Shown here: positions 43,713 through 52,868 of the stretch, one piece after another
Numbering within the stretch: position 1 is the first letter of the stretch
Layout of the letters: every line of letters starts with the position of its first letter
From: Limnohabitans sp.
GTDB lineage: Bacteria; Bacteroidota; Bacteroidia; Flavobacteriales; Flavobacteriaceae
Direction: 5' to 3'
DNA: 54,567 nucleotides
Assembly: GCA_030053945.1 (NCBI GenBank)
Contig: JASGCW010000020.1
Span: 1 to 54,567, forward strand
Position numbers and translations under genes: made by a program
The notes under the pieces: generated by a model
Told to the model about the DNA's origin: nothing
Seen by the model: only the letters and a program-made list of their open reading frames with translations
Database searches by the model: none

Positions 43713-45356
43713 TTAAACCTGAATAACCCCTAAATTAAACTGTCTTTCTATAGGAGCGTGATTTGCTGCTTCGATACCCATAGAAATCCAAGTACGTGTT
43801 TCAAGAGGGTTGATAATTGCATCTGTCCATAAGCGTGAAGCAGCGTAATAAGGCGACACTTGTTCGTCGTATCGTGCTTTGATTTTATCAAACAATTCTT
43901 GTTCTTTTTGAGCATCAACCTCTTCTCCTTTTGCTTTTAAAGAAGCAGCCTCAATTTGCATCAACACTTTTGCAGCTTGTGCACCACCCATTACAGCTAG
44001 TTCTGCACTTGGCCACGCAAAAATTAATCGCGGATCATAGGCTTTACCACACATTGCATAATTTCCAGCACCGTAAGAGTTTCCTACCACTACCGTAAAT
44101 TTAGGCACCACACTATTAGCAACGGCATTTACCATTTTAGCCCCATCTTTGATGATTCCTCCGTGTTCAGATTTACTTCCTACCATAAATCCAGTAACAT
44201 CGTGAACAAATACTAATGGGATTTTCTTTTGGTTACAATTCGCAATAAAACGAGTGGCTTTATCCGCACTATCTGAATAAATAACACCCCCAAACTGCAT
44301 TTCGCTTGGTTTTGTTTTAGCACCAGTAGTTTTAGCAATTAATCTTTGATTAGCCACAATTCCCACTGCCCAACCATCAATACGTGCATAACCTGTGATA
44401 ATTGTTTGACCATAACCTGCTTTATATTCATCAAATTCAGAATTATCAACTAAACGCTTGATAATTTCCATCATATCGTATTGCTCTGCTCTAGATTTAG
44501 GCAAAATTCCAAATATATCCTCTGGATTTAAAGCTGGTTTTTCAGATTTGATACGATTAAATCCTGCTTTATCATAATCACCTATTTTACCAACAATACT
44601 TTTAATTCTATCTAAAGCGTCTTTATCATCTTTAGCTTTAAAGTCTGTAACGCCTGAAATTTTACAATGGGTTGTTGCACCACCTAATGTTTCATTATCA
44701 ATCGTTTCGCCAATAGCCGCTTTTACTAAATAGCTTCCAGCTAAGAAAATACTGCCTGTTTTATCTACAATAAGTGCTTCGTCACTCATAATAGGCAAAT
44801 AAGCACCTCCGGCCACACAACTTCCCATAACGGCTGCAATTTGAGTAATTCCCATACTGCTCATCATTGCATTATTTCTAAAAATACGACCAAAGTGTTC
44901 CTTGTCAGGAAAAATTTCATCCTGCATTGGTAAATAAACCCCTGCTGAATCTACTAAATAGATTATTGGCAATCTGTTTTCCATTGCAATTTCTTGGGCG
45001 CGAAGATTTTTCTTAGCTGTAATTGGGAACCAAGCACCTGCTTTTACCGTAGCATCATTAGCCACTACTACACATTGTTTACCTTGAATATAACCAATTT
45101 TAACCACCACTCCACCGCTAGGGCATCCGCCGTGTTCCTTATACATTCCCTCACCAACAAAAGCGCCAATCTCAATTGCATTCTCATCATTATCAAGTAG
45201 ATAATCAATTCTTTCTCTTGCCGTCATTTTGCCTTCACTGTGCAATTTAGCAATACGCTTTTCTCCACCACCTAATTTCACTTTTGCTAATTTTTGCTTG
45301 AGCTCTGATAATAAAAGTCTGTTATGATCTTCGTTTTTATTGAAGTTTAAGTCCAT
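43713..45356 (-). CDS. Acyl-CoA carboxylase, carboxyltransferase (beta) subunit
   Basis: 547 residues. The N-terminal carboxyltransferase half has the 'MTARERIDYLLD' opening, PITAKKNLRAQEIAMENRLPIIYLVDSAG (acyl-CoA oxyanion loop region) and MGSCVAGGAYLPIMSDE; the C-terminal half has FVHDVTGFMVGS, GNSYGAGNYAMCGKAYDPR and WPSAELAVMGGAQAAKVL. Sequence features and length resemble methylcrotonyl-CoA carboxylase beta (leucine degradation); propionyl- or geranyl-CoA specificity cannot be excluded. The biotin-carrying alpha subunit is not adjacent. It is followed after eight bases by the 43174 gene. Confidence 0.9.
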   Translation of the reverse strand: MDLNFNKNEDHNRLLLSELKQKLAKVKLGGGEKRIAKLHSEGKMTARERIDYLLDNDENAIEIGAFVGEGMYKEHGGCPSGGVVVKIGYIQGKQCVVVANDATVKAGAWFPITAKKNLRAQEIAMENRLPIIYLVDSAGVYLPMQDEIFPDKEHFGRIFRNNAMMSSMGITQIAAVMGSCVAGGAYLPIMSDEALIVDKTGSIFLAGSYLVKAAIGETIDNETLGGATTHCKISGVTDFKAKDDKDALDRIKSIVGKIGDYDKAGFNRIKSEKPALNPEDIFGILPKSRAEQYDMMEIIKRLVDNSEFDEYKAGYGQTIITGYARIDGWAVGIVANQRLIAKTTGAKTKPSEMQFGGVIYSDSADKATRFIANCNQKKIPLVFVHDVTGFMVGSKSEHGGIIKDGAKMVNAVANSVVPKFTVVVGNSYGAGNYAMCGKAYDPRLIFAWPSAELAVMGGAQAAKVLMQIEAASLKAKGEEVDAQKEQELFDKIKARYDEQVSPYYAASRLWTDAIINPLETRTWISMGIEAANHAPIERQFNLGVIQV

Positions 45357-45461
45357 AGTTGTATATACTTTATTTTGGATGGCTAAATTACAAAAAGGGA
45401 ATTAACATTAAAATAAAGATTAATCCATAATAACTTAAAGTTAATATGCAATTATTAATAA

Positions 45462-45478
45462 CTTAACCTTTTCTTAAC
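45462..45478 (+). promoter_or_regulatory. Candidate regulator site: CTTAAC-N5-CTTAAC direct repeat
   Basis: CTTAAC occurs at 45462-45467 and again at 45473-45478, an 11-base period, one helical turn. The repeat covers the place of the -33 element for the box at 45489-45496, and no TTTG is present there. Such repeats are typical of OmpR/PhoB-class activators. It precedes a phosphate-uptake operon, so a Pho-box-like role is plausible; not proven. Confidence 0.4.
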
Positions 45479-45488
45479 ATTAGGTTTT

Positions 45489-45496
45489 TAGTTTTG
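45489..45496 (+). promoter_or_regulatory. Promoter -7 box of the DUF47-PiT operon
   Basis: TAGTTTTG, an exact TAnnTTTG match, 24 bases before the ATG at 45521. Confidence 0.6.
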
Positions 45497-45520
45497 CGCT
45501 CGAAATTAAATTGATAAAAA

Positions 45521-46174
45521 ATGGCATTTAGAGACATTATTAAGTTTTTCTCACCAAAGGATACTACATTTTATCCTTTGTTTATCAAATCAGCTAAAGA
45601 TTTATTAGCATTATCTGAAAATTTACACGAAGCGGTAAATATAGGTAAAAGCGAAATGGAGAACAGAAATAACTACTATAAACAAGTAGAACAATTAGTA
45701 GCTGATATCGAAAGCGTAAATCATAAGATGAATATCGAATTGAGTAAAAACTTCATCACACCTTTTGATAGAGAAGATATACATATGCTTACTACAACTA
45801 TTACTGAAGTAGCAAACAATATTTATACAGCTTCAAATCGTATGAATTTATATAATGTTGCAAAAATCAGTAAATCTATTCGTAAATTAACAGAGATTAA
45901 TTTAGAAGCTTGTGGTCACATTAACAGCGCAGTTATCGAATTAAAAGATTTAAAAAATCTTGATAAAATTAATTCTGCTGTAAAGAAAATCAACAAATTA
46001 GAAAGTAAAGCAGATTTAGTATTTGACAAAGCTGTAGCTGAATTATTTGAAAATGAATCAGATGCTGTTAATATTATCAAATACAAAGAAGTACTTTCTG
46101 CATTACATCATGCTACAGACAAATGCAAAGATGTATCAAGAACATTAGAAGCTATTTCAGTTAAGCACGCTTAA
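45521..46174 (+). CDS. DUF47 family protein (PhoU-like, PiT accessory)
   Basis: 217 residues, all helical. The opening FFSPKDTTFYPLFIKSAKDLLALSENL and the repeated heptad structure (VNHKMNIELSKNFITPFDREDIHMLTTTI) are the DUF47/YkaA pattern of PhoU-like proteins. Asp and Glu positions such as DREDIH are the likely metal-binding sites of the family. DUF47 genes usually accompany PiT transporters and are thought to modulate them. Here the PiT gene begins 22 bases downstream: a two-gene operon. Confidence 0.93.
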   Translation: MAFRDIIKFFSPKDTTFYPLFIKSAKDLLALSENLHEAVNIGKSEMENRNNYYKQVEQLVADIESVNHKMNIELSKNFITPFDREDIHMLTTTITEVANNIYTASNRMNLYNVAKISKSIRKLTEINLEACGHINSAVIELKDLKNLDKINSAVKKINKLESKADLVFDKAVAELFENESDAVNIIKYKEVLSALHHATDKCKDVSRTLEAISVKHA

Positions 46175-46196
46175 TCACAACTTTGATTTATAACAA

Positions 46197-47822
46197 ATGG
46201 ATTTTACATTATTAATTATAATAATTGTTGTGGCTATGGCATTTGACTTGGTAAACGGGTTTCATGACGCTGCCAATTCAATTGCGACTGTTGTTTCAAC
46301 AAAAGTATTATCTCCTACACAGGCGGTAATATGGGCTGCCATTTTTAATTTTGCAGCCTATTGGGTTTTCGATATGAGTGTAGGTAACACGGTAGCAAAA
46401 ACGGTAGATAATTCTGTTATAGACCTTTGGGTAATTTTATCAGGATTATTAGCTGCTACTATTTGGAATCTACTTACTTGGTGGTTAGGAATACCTTCTT
46501 CCTCATCTCACACCTTAATTGGTGGATTTGCTGGTGCAGCAGTAGCACACGCAGGTTTTGATGTTTTAAAAATGGAAGAAATCACAAAGCCACTAATGTT
46601 TATAGTTTTAGCTCCAATTATTGGTGGAGTTATATCCTTTATCATTACAATGATGACCATTCAAAGAAGGTTTTTTGTTAAAATTAGCTGCTATATAGCG
46701 CTAACTGTATTTACAGTCTATATGACTTGGTTATACAAAGATGTCTTTGATATCAAACCTATTATGATTTGGATTATCGGTATTTTATTATCTTCTTTTG
46801 TGTTAATTTTTATCATTTTCGAATTAGTTGTTGGTAAAAATAACACCGCAATGAAAGAAGGTAATTTATACAAAAAATTACAGCTTTTATCTTCCGCTGC
46901 CTTTTCACTAGGACACGGTGGTGCCGATTCTCAAAAAGTAATGGGAATTATTTGTGCTGCATGTATTGTTTATGCTAACGGTGTACGTAGAGGAGAAATA
47001 AAAGGAGATATTCCTGAAATGTTACAAGTTACGGAGGTATTACAAGTGAAGTACACTAATGACGAGGGGAAAATCAAAAAATTCAAACCAGCAGTAAGTG
47101 TATTTGATAAAGATACAGTTTATATGGATGGTAAAAAGATTATCGATTTATCTACTAAAGAAAACATTTATGAAGATGAAAAATTAGTTGCTAACGTAAA
47201 TCCAAACAATCCTTTTATCTTACATTTAAAGAATGAAGGTATTGATTTAAATAATTTCGAAAAAGCTTCTAAAGAATTAAAAACTCTTCATGTTTATACA
47301 GACAAGAAAGACGTACACGATACAGACACTAAAGAAGTAATTTTTAAAGGTAAAGAATTAAATCCTGAATATCGTTATGCTAAAATTTTCGCTAAGTATG
47401 TAGATGAAAAAGGAACGCTTAAAGAAGATATCAAAGCTAAAGTAGAAACTAAAGTAACTAACAAAACGATGCCTATTTGGATAGCTTTTGGTTGTTATTT
47501 AATGATAGGTTTAGGAACACTTATGGGTGGTTGGAAAATTGTAAAAACAATGGGAACCAAAATCACTAAAGTAACCCCTCTAGAAGGAGTTTGTTCTGAA
47601 ACAGCTGGTGCGTTGACACTATTTACAGTATCTCAAATGGGAGTTCCTGTATCTACCACACATACTATCACAGGATCGATAATTGGTGTAGGTGCAACAA
47701 AACGTTTAAGTGCTGTTCGTTGGGGAGTTACCATAAACCTTATTTGGGCTTGGGTTTTAACTATTCCAGTTTCTGCCTTAGTTGCAGCAATTATTTATTA
47801 CATTTTATCAATTTTTAATTAA
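46197..47822 (+). CDS. Inorganic phosphate transporter, PiT family
   Basis: 541 residues. The two inverted PiT halves are recognisable: N-terminal VNGFHDAANSIATVVSTKVLSPTQAV and a C-terminal half with CSETAGALTLFTVSQMGVPVSTTHTITGS. The LSSAAFSLGHGGADSQKVMG and IPSSSSHTLIGGFAG motifs are also diagnostic. Between the halves, about residues 265-425, lies an unusually long soluble insertion (charged, strand-rich, no membrane helices) that will face the cytoplasm. The protein is a cation-coupled phosphate importer; it forms an operon with the DUF47 gene. A terminator follows, shared with menE. Confidence 0.93.
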   Translation: MDFTLLIIIIVVAMAFDLVNGFHDAANSIATVVSTKVLSPTQAVIWAAIFNFAAYWVFDMSVGNTVAKTVDNSVIDLWVILSGLLAATIWNLLTWWLGIPSSSSHTLIGGFAGAAVAHAGFDVLKMEEITKPLMFIVLAPIIGGVISFIITMMTIQRRFFVKISCYIALTVFTVYMTWLYKDVFDIKPIMIWIIGILLSSFVLIFIIFELVVGKNNTAMKEGNLYKKLQLLSSAAFSLGHGGADSQKVMGIICAACIVYANGVRRGEIKGDIPEMLQVTEVLQVKYTNDEGKIKKFKPAVSVFDKDTVYMDGKKIIDLSTKENIYEDEKLVANVNPNNPFILHLKNEGIDLNNFEKASKELKTLHVYTDKKDVHDTDTKEVIFKGKELNPEYRYAKIFAKYVDEKGTLKEDIKAKVETKVTNKTMPIWIAFGCYLMIGLGTLMGGWKIVKTMGTKITKVTPLEGVCSETAGALTLFTVSQMGVPVSTTHTITGSIIGVGATKRLSAVRWGVTINLIWAWVLTIPVSALVAAIIYYILSIFN

Positions 47823-47826
47823 TATC

Positions 47827-47850
47827 AAAGGCTGTCAATCGACAGCCTTT
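47827..47850. terminator. Bidirectional terminator between the PiT and menE genes
   Basis: A 10-bp perfect stem, AAAGGCTGTC with GACAGCCTTT, around an AATC loop. The stop codon of menE (47835-47837) falls inside it. Confidence 0.85.
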
Positions 47851-48899
47851 CTTTTTATATTTTCAATTATTTCTTTTCTTTTTACTTTTCCTGTTTCAGT
47901 TTCTGCCAATTTTGATACAAAATGAATTTCTTTAGGCTTTTCATATTTTCCTAATTCTGAAAAAATTGTTTCTTCTAGGACAAACTCTTCTCCTTCAATA
48001 ACCAAAACTACTTTTTGACCTAAAAGAACATCTTCTATTCCAGCTATAAAAAACTTTCTGTTAAGGTAGGGTTGCAATTTTTCTTCAATTTGCTCAGGAA
48101 ATAATTTAATTCCTCCACTATTAATTACATTATCTGCTCTGCCTTTCCAAATAAATTGAGTTTTCGAAATCAATTCCACTAAATCGTTTGTAATTATTTT
48201 TTCTGAATTTATAAAAGGAGCATCAATTACCAGACAATCTCTATCATCTAACGCAAGTGCAACATTTGGTAATGTTTCAAAACACTTTTCTCCTATTCTA
48301 CGCAAAGCAATATGTGTCACCGTCTCTGTCATACTATAGGATTCATATGCTTCGCATTGTTCTTCTATAATTCTTGAAGCTAACTCTTTACTTATACTTG
48401 CTCCGCCTATAAGTAATTTCTTTATTTGATGCAATTTATCAATAGAATTTTCAACCTGAAGAGGAACCATTGCCACAAAGTCATAAAACTTTGACATAGG
48501 TTCAAGTGGATTTGATTTAGGTTCAACTACCTCTAAATTCCAACCTAAAACCATAGCCCTAACCAACATCATCCTACCTGCTATATATTTTACTGGTAAA
48601 CAACATAAAGCTGTTGTACCCGAATTCAAATTGAAAAAAGCAGCTGTTGCAATAGCAGAATTAACCATTGCTTGTTTGCTAATTTTTATAAGTTTTGGCT
48701 TTCCAGTTGTTCCTGAAGTTTGTACTTCAACAAAATCATTTTCGTCCAACCATTGTGATAAGAAAACACCTAAGTCTGATTGAAACTCCTTTTGATTATT
48801 TTTTAAGTCGGAAGCAAGCTGAACTAATTCATCTTTTGAGTAAAATTTGTCATTTAAAGCAAACCTTGGATGCAATTCTTTATAAGAAATCTGATTCAT
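47835..48899 (-). CDS. menE: AMP-binding protein, probable o-succinylbenzoate-CoA ligase MenE
   Basis: 354 residues, short for an acyl-CoA synthetase. P-loop VQTSGTTGKPKLIKISKQAM, YESYSMTETVTHIALR (A5 region), WKGRADNVINSGGIKLFPEQIE (A7-A8) and the catalytic Lys near the C terminus in TETGKVKRKEI. Short MenE-like ligases of this type are normal in Bacteroidota. It would activate o-succinylbenzoate with ATP and CoA in menaquinone synthesis. No other men gene is in the window, so the specific substrate rests on family resemblance. Its ATG overlaps the end of the CPBP gene by 20 bases, which points to translational coupling. Confidence 0.82.
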   Translation of the reverse strand: MNQISYKELHPRFALNDKFYSKDELVQLASDLKNNQKEFQSDLGVFLSQWLDENDFVEVQTSGTTGKPKLIKISKQAMVNSAIATAAFFNLNSGTTALCCLPVKYIAGRMMLVRAMVLGWNLEVVEPKSNPLEPMSKFYDFVAMVPLQVENSIDKLHQIKKLLIGGASISKELASRIIEEQCEAYESYSMTETVTHIALRRIGEKCFETLPNVALALDDRDCLVIDAPFINSEKIITNDLVELISKTQFIWKGRADNVINSGGIKLFPEQIEEKLQPYLNRKFFIAGIEDVLLGQKVVLVIEGEEFVLEETIFSELGKYEKPKEIHFVSKLAETETGKVKRKEIIENIKRKAVD

Positions 48900-49830
48900 T
48901 AGAAGTATTTACAGTATCAATTTTACCGAATAATTTTTCGTTCCAATTTGTCCAGCCAAATTTCTTAGCAAATACTAGTAATAAAATTGGAAATATGATT
49001 ACCACAGGAAGAATTACTTCAAAACCTACATCAGGGTTAGAAATATCAATCAAAACAGAATTAGTTTGCAAAGCTGTCCACTCAGAAGTAACTAATAAAG
49101 CTGTAATTAAATTATTAGCTGCGTGGAAACCTAGTGATAACTCCATTCCTTCATCCATCAAAGTCATAATACCTAAAAACAAACCCGTTCCTATATAATA
49201 AATCATAATAATAGGTCCCATTTTTTCTACTTCAGGATTAAAATAATGTAATCCCCCAAACATAACCGATGTAGCAATCAATGGTAACCATTTGTTTTTG
49301 GCTAAAACTCCAAAACCTTGCATTAAATAACCTCTAAAAACAAACTCTTCTGCGCTTGTTTGAAGCGGAATCATTAAAACAGAAATTACCAATAAAATTA
49401 AGAATGGTTCCAACTGAAAATTCCATTTATAATCTTCTGGAGAAGCATAATAGGTTATAACCGTAACGATTATTTGAAATACTGCCCAAATAGAAAATGA
49501 AAAAAATACTCGTTTCCAATCAAATTTCAAGCGTGATGTAAGCATATCTTTAAAGGGTTGCTTGTGTAACCACTTTGTTATAAGAGGCATTGCAAAAAAC
49601 ACAAATGCAAAGGATAGTAACATAAAAAACAGTGTAGTATTTTTATCTAAAACTCGCATCATTTGTGCTTCGTCCATATTAAAAAAGCTTTTACCCTCAG
49701 AAGTTAATTTATAAACTATGGCTCCCATCAAAGGCAACTGTCCTATTATTGTTGCCATAAAAATAATAATGACACCAATTATATATTTCCAAAATTCATT
49801 TCCTCTAAAAAAAGCTTTTAATAAAAACAT
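48880..49830 (-). CDS. CPBP family intramembrane glutamic endopeptidase
   Basis: 316 residues with about eight membrane helices. Active-site motifs: AEEFVFRGYLMQG (catalytic Glu-Glu and Arg, about 165-176), FGGLHYFN (His) and GFHAANN (His plus Asn). These are the CPBP (Abi/Rce1-like) family residues. Bacterial members process prenylated-like or bacteriocin-type peptides, or have unknown substrates. It is operonic with menE. A plus-strand ORF overlapping it is a shadow. Confidence 0.9.
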   Translation of the reverse strand: MFLLKAFFRGNEFWKYIIGVIIIFMATIIGQLPLMGAIVYKLTSEGKSFFNMDEAQMMRVLDKNTTLFFMLLSFAFVFFAMPLITKWLHKQPFKDMLTSRLKFDWKRVFFSFSIWAVFQIIVTVITYYASPEDYKWNFQLEPFLILLVISVLMIPLQTSAEEFVFRGYLMQGFGVLAKNKWLPLIATSVMFGGLHYFNPEVEKMGPIIMIYYIGTGLFLGIMTLMDEGMELSLGFHAANNLITALLVTSEWTALQTNSVLIDISNPDVGFEVILPVVIIFPILLLVFAKKFGWTNWNEKLFGKIDTVNTSNESDFL

Positions 49831-49871
49831 AGGCTCAATTTTAAACTATAGTTTATAAGTACAATTTAATC

Positions 49872-49879
49872 TATTTTTG
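49872..49879 (+). promoter_or_regulatory. Promoter -7 box of the ArsC-family gene
   Basis: TATTTTTG, an exact TAnnTTTG match, 24 bases before the ATG at 49904. Confidence 0.55.
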
Positions 49880-49903
49880 TTACATCTAAATTAATAAATT
49901 ATA

Positions 49904-50245
49904 ATGATAACTATTTACCACAATAATCGTTGTTCTAAATCAAGAGATGGTGTATGCTTTTTAGAAAATACCAAACAAGAATTTACAATTATTAATTATC
50001 TAGAAACTCCACCATCTACAGAGGAATTGAAAGAATTAATCAAGAAATTAAATATAACTCCAATAGAATTAGTTAGAACCAAAGAAGCCATTTGGATTGA
50101 AAATTATAAAGGAAAAACACTCACTGATGAAGAAATTATACAGGCAATGATAGACAATCCTAAACTAATAGAAAGACCTATCATTGTAAATGGTGAAAAA
50201 GCAGTTATTGCACGACCTACTGAGAAAATAAATGAAATATTATAA
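49904..50245 (+). CDS. arsC: ArsC-family protein (arsenate reductase, glutaredoxin-coupled type)
   Basis: 113 residues, thioredoxin fold. MITIYHNNRCSKSRDGVCFLE holds the catalytic Cys at about residue 10 and the CxxSR loop expected of ArsC. Further conserved parts are YLETPPSTEELKELIKKLNI, and LIERPIIVNGEKAVIARPTEKI with the cis-Pro and the Arg that binds the anion. It may reduce arsenate to arsenite using glutathione or glutaredoxin. Many Spx/ArsC-like homologues in Bacteroidota have other roles, and no ars transporter or regulator is near. Confidence 0.82.
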   Translation: MITIYHNNRCSKSRDGVCFLENTKQEFTIINYLETPPSTEELKELIKKLNITPIELVRTKEAIWIENYKGKTLTDEEIIQAMIDNPKLIERPIIVNGEKAVIARPTEKINEIL

Positions 50246-50290
50246 AAAATCATTTAACATTACTTTAGGAATTAATAAAATCCCTAATAC

Positions 50291-50298
50291 TATTTTTG
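50291..50298 (+). promoter_or_regulatory. Promoter -7 box of the second PF14905 receptor gene
   Basis: TATTTTTG, an exact TAnnTTTG match, 19 bases before the ATG at 50318. Confidence 0.55.
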
Positions 50299-50317
50299 TT
50301 TTATTAAATATTCTTCA

Positions 50318-52810
50318 ATGAAATCATACTTTTATTATTTTATACTTTTATTATTAATTAACTCCTTAACTATTTTCTCTCAACAGCGTCCGACAAGACA
50401 ACTTGATGGAAAAAAAATAACAATAACTGGAACAATAGTTGAAAAATCTACTTCTCAACCATTAGAGTACGCCACTATCGAATTTAGAAGACCTAATTCA
50501 CCTAAAGCAATTTTTGGTGGAGTTACTGACAATAAAGGACAATTTTCTGTTGAAATAAATGAAGGAACTTATGATATAAAATATGAATTTATTTCATTCA
50601 AAAAAATCGAAATCAAAGCAAAATCTTTTACAGAAAGCACAAATTTAGGCATCATAAAACTAGAAGAAGATGCGAAACAACTAAATGAAGTTGTAGTAAG
50701 AGCGGAAAAAACTACGGTTGATATCAAACTTGATAAAAAAGTCTATAGTGTTGGTAAGGATATTCTTGTTCGTGGTGGAACTGTTAGTGATGTATTAGAT
50801 AATGTACCTTCTGTATCTGTAAATGCGGAAGGAGTAGTTGCGCTGAGAGGCAATGAAAATGTACGAATTTTAATTGATGGCAAACCAGCTAATGCAAATA
50901 GTGTAAACGATGCCTTAAAAATGCTTTCGGCAGATGCTGTAGATAAAGTAGAAATTGTTACTAATCCCTCTGCTCGTTACGATGCTGAAGGTGGTGGAGG
51001 AATTATAAACATCTTACTTAAAAAAGGGAAAAATCAAGGTGTTAATGGAACGCTAATAGTTTCTGCTGGTTATCCCGAAAACTCTAGCATTTCTGCTAAT
51101 TTGAATGTAAAGAAAGAACAATTTAATTTTTTTACTACCATAGGATATAACAAAAGACAAAATCCAGGAAGCACCCTAATTAATCAAGAAAATTTAAATC
51201 CAGATGGTAGCCTTAAATCTTATATTGAGGAAAGACGAGATAGTAAAAAATATGGTCAGGGAGCAAATATCAATTTTGGTATTGAAGTTATGATTGATAA
51301 AAAATCATCTTGGACTAATGCTTTCAACTACCGAAATAATCGTGGTGGAAACCTAGAGGACGTCTTATATTATAATTACAACAGCTCAAAGAATTTTATA
51401 AATACAAGTCAAAGGTTAAATGACGCCATCAATGATACTGAGAATGTAGAATATACCACAAACTTTGTAAAATTCTTCAAAAAAGAAGGGCATAAATTAT
51501 CTTTTGATGGGGCATTTGGTAAAGAAAATGAAAATGAAAATAACATTATAGACGGGCGAATTGTGGAGACAAATAGTTTTGTTTCTGCCGAAAAAACAAG
51601 AAAAAAGAATACTCAAGGTAGAAATTTACTTCAAGTAGATTATGTTTTACCTATTGGAAAAGTCTCTCAATTTGAAGCAGGATATAGGGGTAATTTTATT
51701 AATGCCTTCCAAGATTTTGAAGTAAAAAGACTTAACACTGCTACTAACACTTTTGAAAATGTAAAGAGTTTTACAAATCAAATGAATTATATCGAAAATG
51801 TAAATGCTCTATATACACAATTTGGCACTAAATTGAATAAATTCTCTTTCTTGTTTGGTGTTCGTTACGAAAATTCACATATTGAGGTTAATCAATTAAC
51901 TTCTTCCATATTTGTAACTAAAAAATATGAAAACTTTTTTCCAAGTGCCTTCTTAACCTATCAGTTATCTGATAAAACAAATATCTCATTAAATTATAGT
52001 AAACGAATTACACGACCAAGAGACAGATTTATCAATCCGTTTGCGTCTTATACAAGTAACATAAACATATTTAGAGGTAACCCAGATATTAATCCTGCTT
52101 TTAGCAATGTATTTGATTTAGGTTTTTTAAAAAAATGGGATAAACTAACTTTAAATGCTTCTGCTTATTATAATCATACGACTAGTGCATTTCAATTTGT
52201 TCGCAGAGAAAGTGGCGATTTTGTAGGTACTACACCAGTAATTGAAAACACACCATTCAATTTAGGTTCTGAAGACAAAACTGGTTTTGAATTCACTTTA
52301 AATTATATCCCTAAAAAATGGATCACATTAAACGCTAATTTCAATTTCTTTAATAGTAATTCAAAAGGCGATTATACTTACATTAATTTTCAGAACAAAA
52401 CAATAGTTCAAGATTTTAGTTTTAATGCAAATACTTGGACAAGTAGATTAACATCAAAAATTATTTTACCAGCTAAAATAAATTGGCAAACTAACGTAAC
52501 CTATAATGCTCCTCAAAATTATGCACAAGGAAGAATGATTGGGATACTTGTTGCTAACTTAGGCCTTAGTAAAGATATCTTGAAAGATATGGGAACCGTT
52601 TCTGTTAATGTAAGTGATTTGTTTAATACAAGAAAAAGAATACAAGATTTACAATTACCAACAGTAAATTCATATAGTGAAATGCAATTTAGAGTTCGAG
52701 TAATTACCTTATCTTTTACGTATAGATTTAACAAGAAGAAAACTGAAAAAGAACAAAAACCTAGACAACAAAACGAAAACGGAGGTGATTCCGATATGAT
52801 AGGTGGATAA
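50318..52810 (+). CDS. TonB-dependent outer-membrane receptor, PF14905 type, with carboxypeptidase-like N-domain
   Basis: 830 residues. Signal peptide to about FSQQ (residues 1-23), then a carboxypeptidase-D-regulatory-like beta-sandwich (~33-115: ITGTIVEKSTSQPLEYATIEF, VTDNKGQFSVEINEGTYDIKYEF), the linking KQLNEVVVRAEKT, a plug (~130-240: SVNAEGVVALRGNENVRILIDG, VEIVTNPSARYDAEGGGGIINI) and a large barrel. A basic tail follows the last strand (LSFTYRFNKK) and ends NENGGDSDMIGG, similar to the other receptor's tail. No SusD-like partner is present, so this is not a classical glycan utilisation locus; the substrate is unknown. Confidence 0.92.
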   Translation: MKSYFYYFILLLLINSLTIFSQQRPTRQLDGKKITITGTIVEKSTSQPLEYATIEFRRPNSPKAIFGGVTDNKGQFSVEINEGTYDIKYEFISFKKIEIKAKSFTESTNLGIIKLEEDAKQLNEVVVRAEKTTVDIKLDKKVYSVGKDILVRGGTVSDVLDNVPSVSVNAEGVVALRGNENVRILIDGKPANANSVNDALKMLSADAVDKVEIVTNPSARYDAEGGGGIINILLKKGKNQGVNGTLIVSAGYPENSSISANLNVKKEQFNFFTTIGYNKRQNPGSTLINQENLNPDGSLKSYIEERRDSKKYGQGANINFGIEVMIDKKSSWTNAFNYRNNRGGNLEDVLYYNYNSSKNFINTSQRLNDAINDTENVEYTTNFVKFFKKEGHKLSFDGAFGKENENENNIIDGRIVETNSFVSAEKTRKKNTQGRNLLQVDYVLPIGKVSQFEAGYRGNFINAFQDFEVKRLNTATNTFENVKSFTNQMNYIENVNALYTQFGTKLNKFSFLFGVRYENSHIEVNQLTSSIFVTKKYENFFPSAFLTYQLSDKTNISLNYSKRITRPRDRFINPFASYTSNINIFRGNPDINPAFSNVFDLGFLKKWDKLTLNASAYYNHTTSAFQFVRRESGDFVGTTPVIENTPFNLGSEDKTGFEFTLNYIPKKWITLNANFNFFNSNSKGDYTYINFQNKTIVQDFSFNANTWTSRLTSKIILPAKINWQTNVTYNAPQNYAQGRMIGILVANLGLSKDILKDMGTVSVNVSDLFNTRKRIQDLQLPTVNSYSEMQFRVRVITLSFTYRFNKKKTEKEQKPRQQNENGGDSDMIGG

Positions 52811-52820
52811 TTTCTAAATA

Positions 52821-52845
52821 AAAAGCCACGCTGAGCGTGGCTTTT
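52821..52845. terminator. Bidirectional terminator after the receptor gene
   Basis: An 11-bp perfect stem, AAAAGCCACGC with GCGTGGCTTTT, around a TGA loop, with A/T tracts on both sides. It also serves the small membrane protein gene on the minus strand. Confidence 0.88.
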
Positions 52846-52868
52846 ATATTTTAGAAAACTATGAGATT

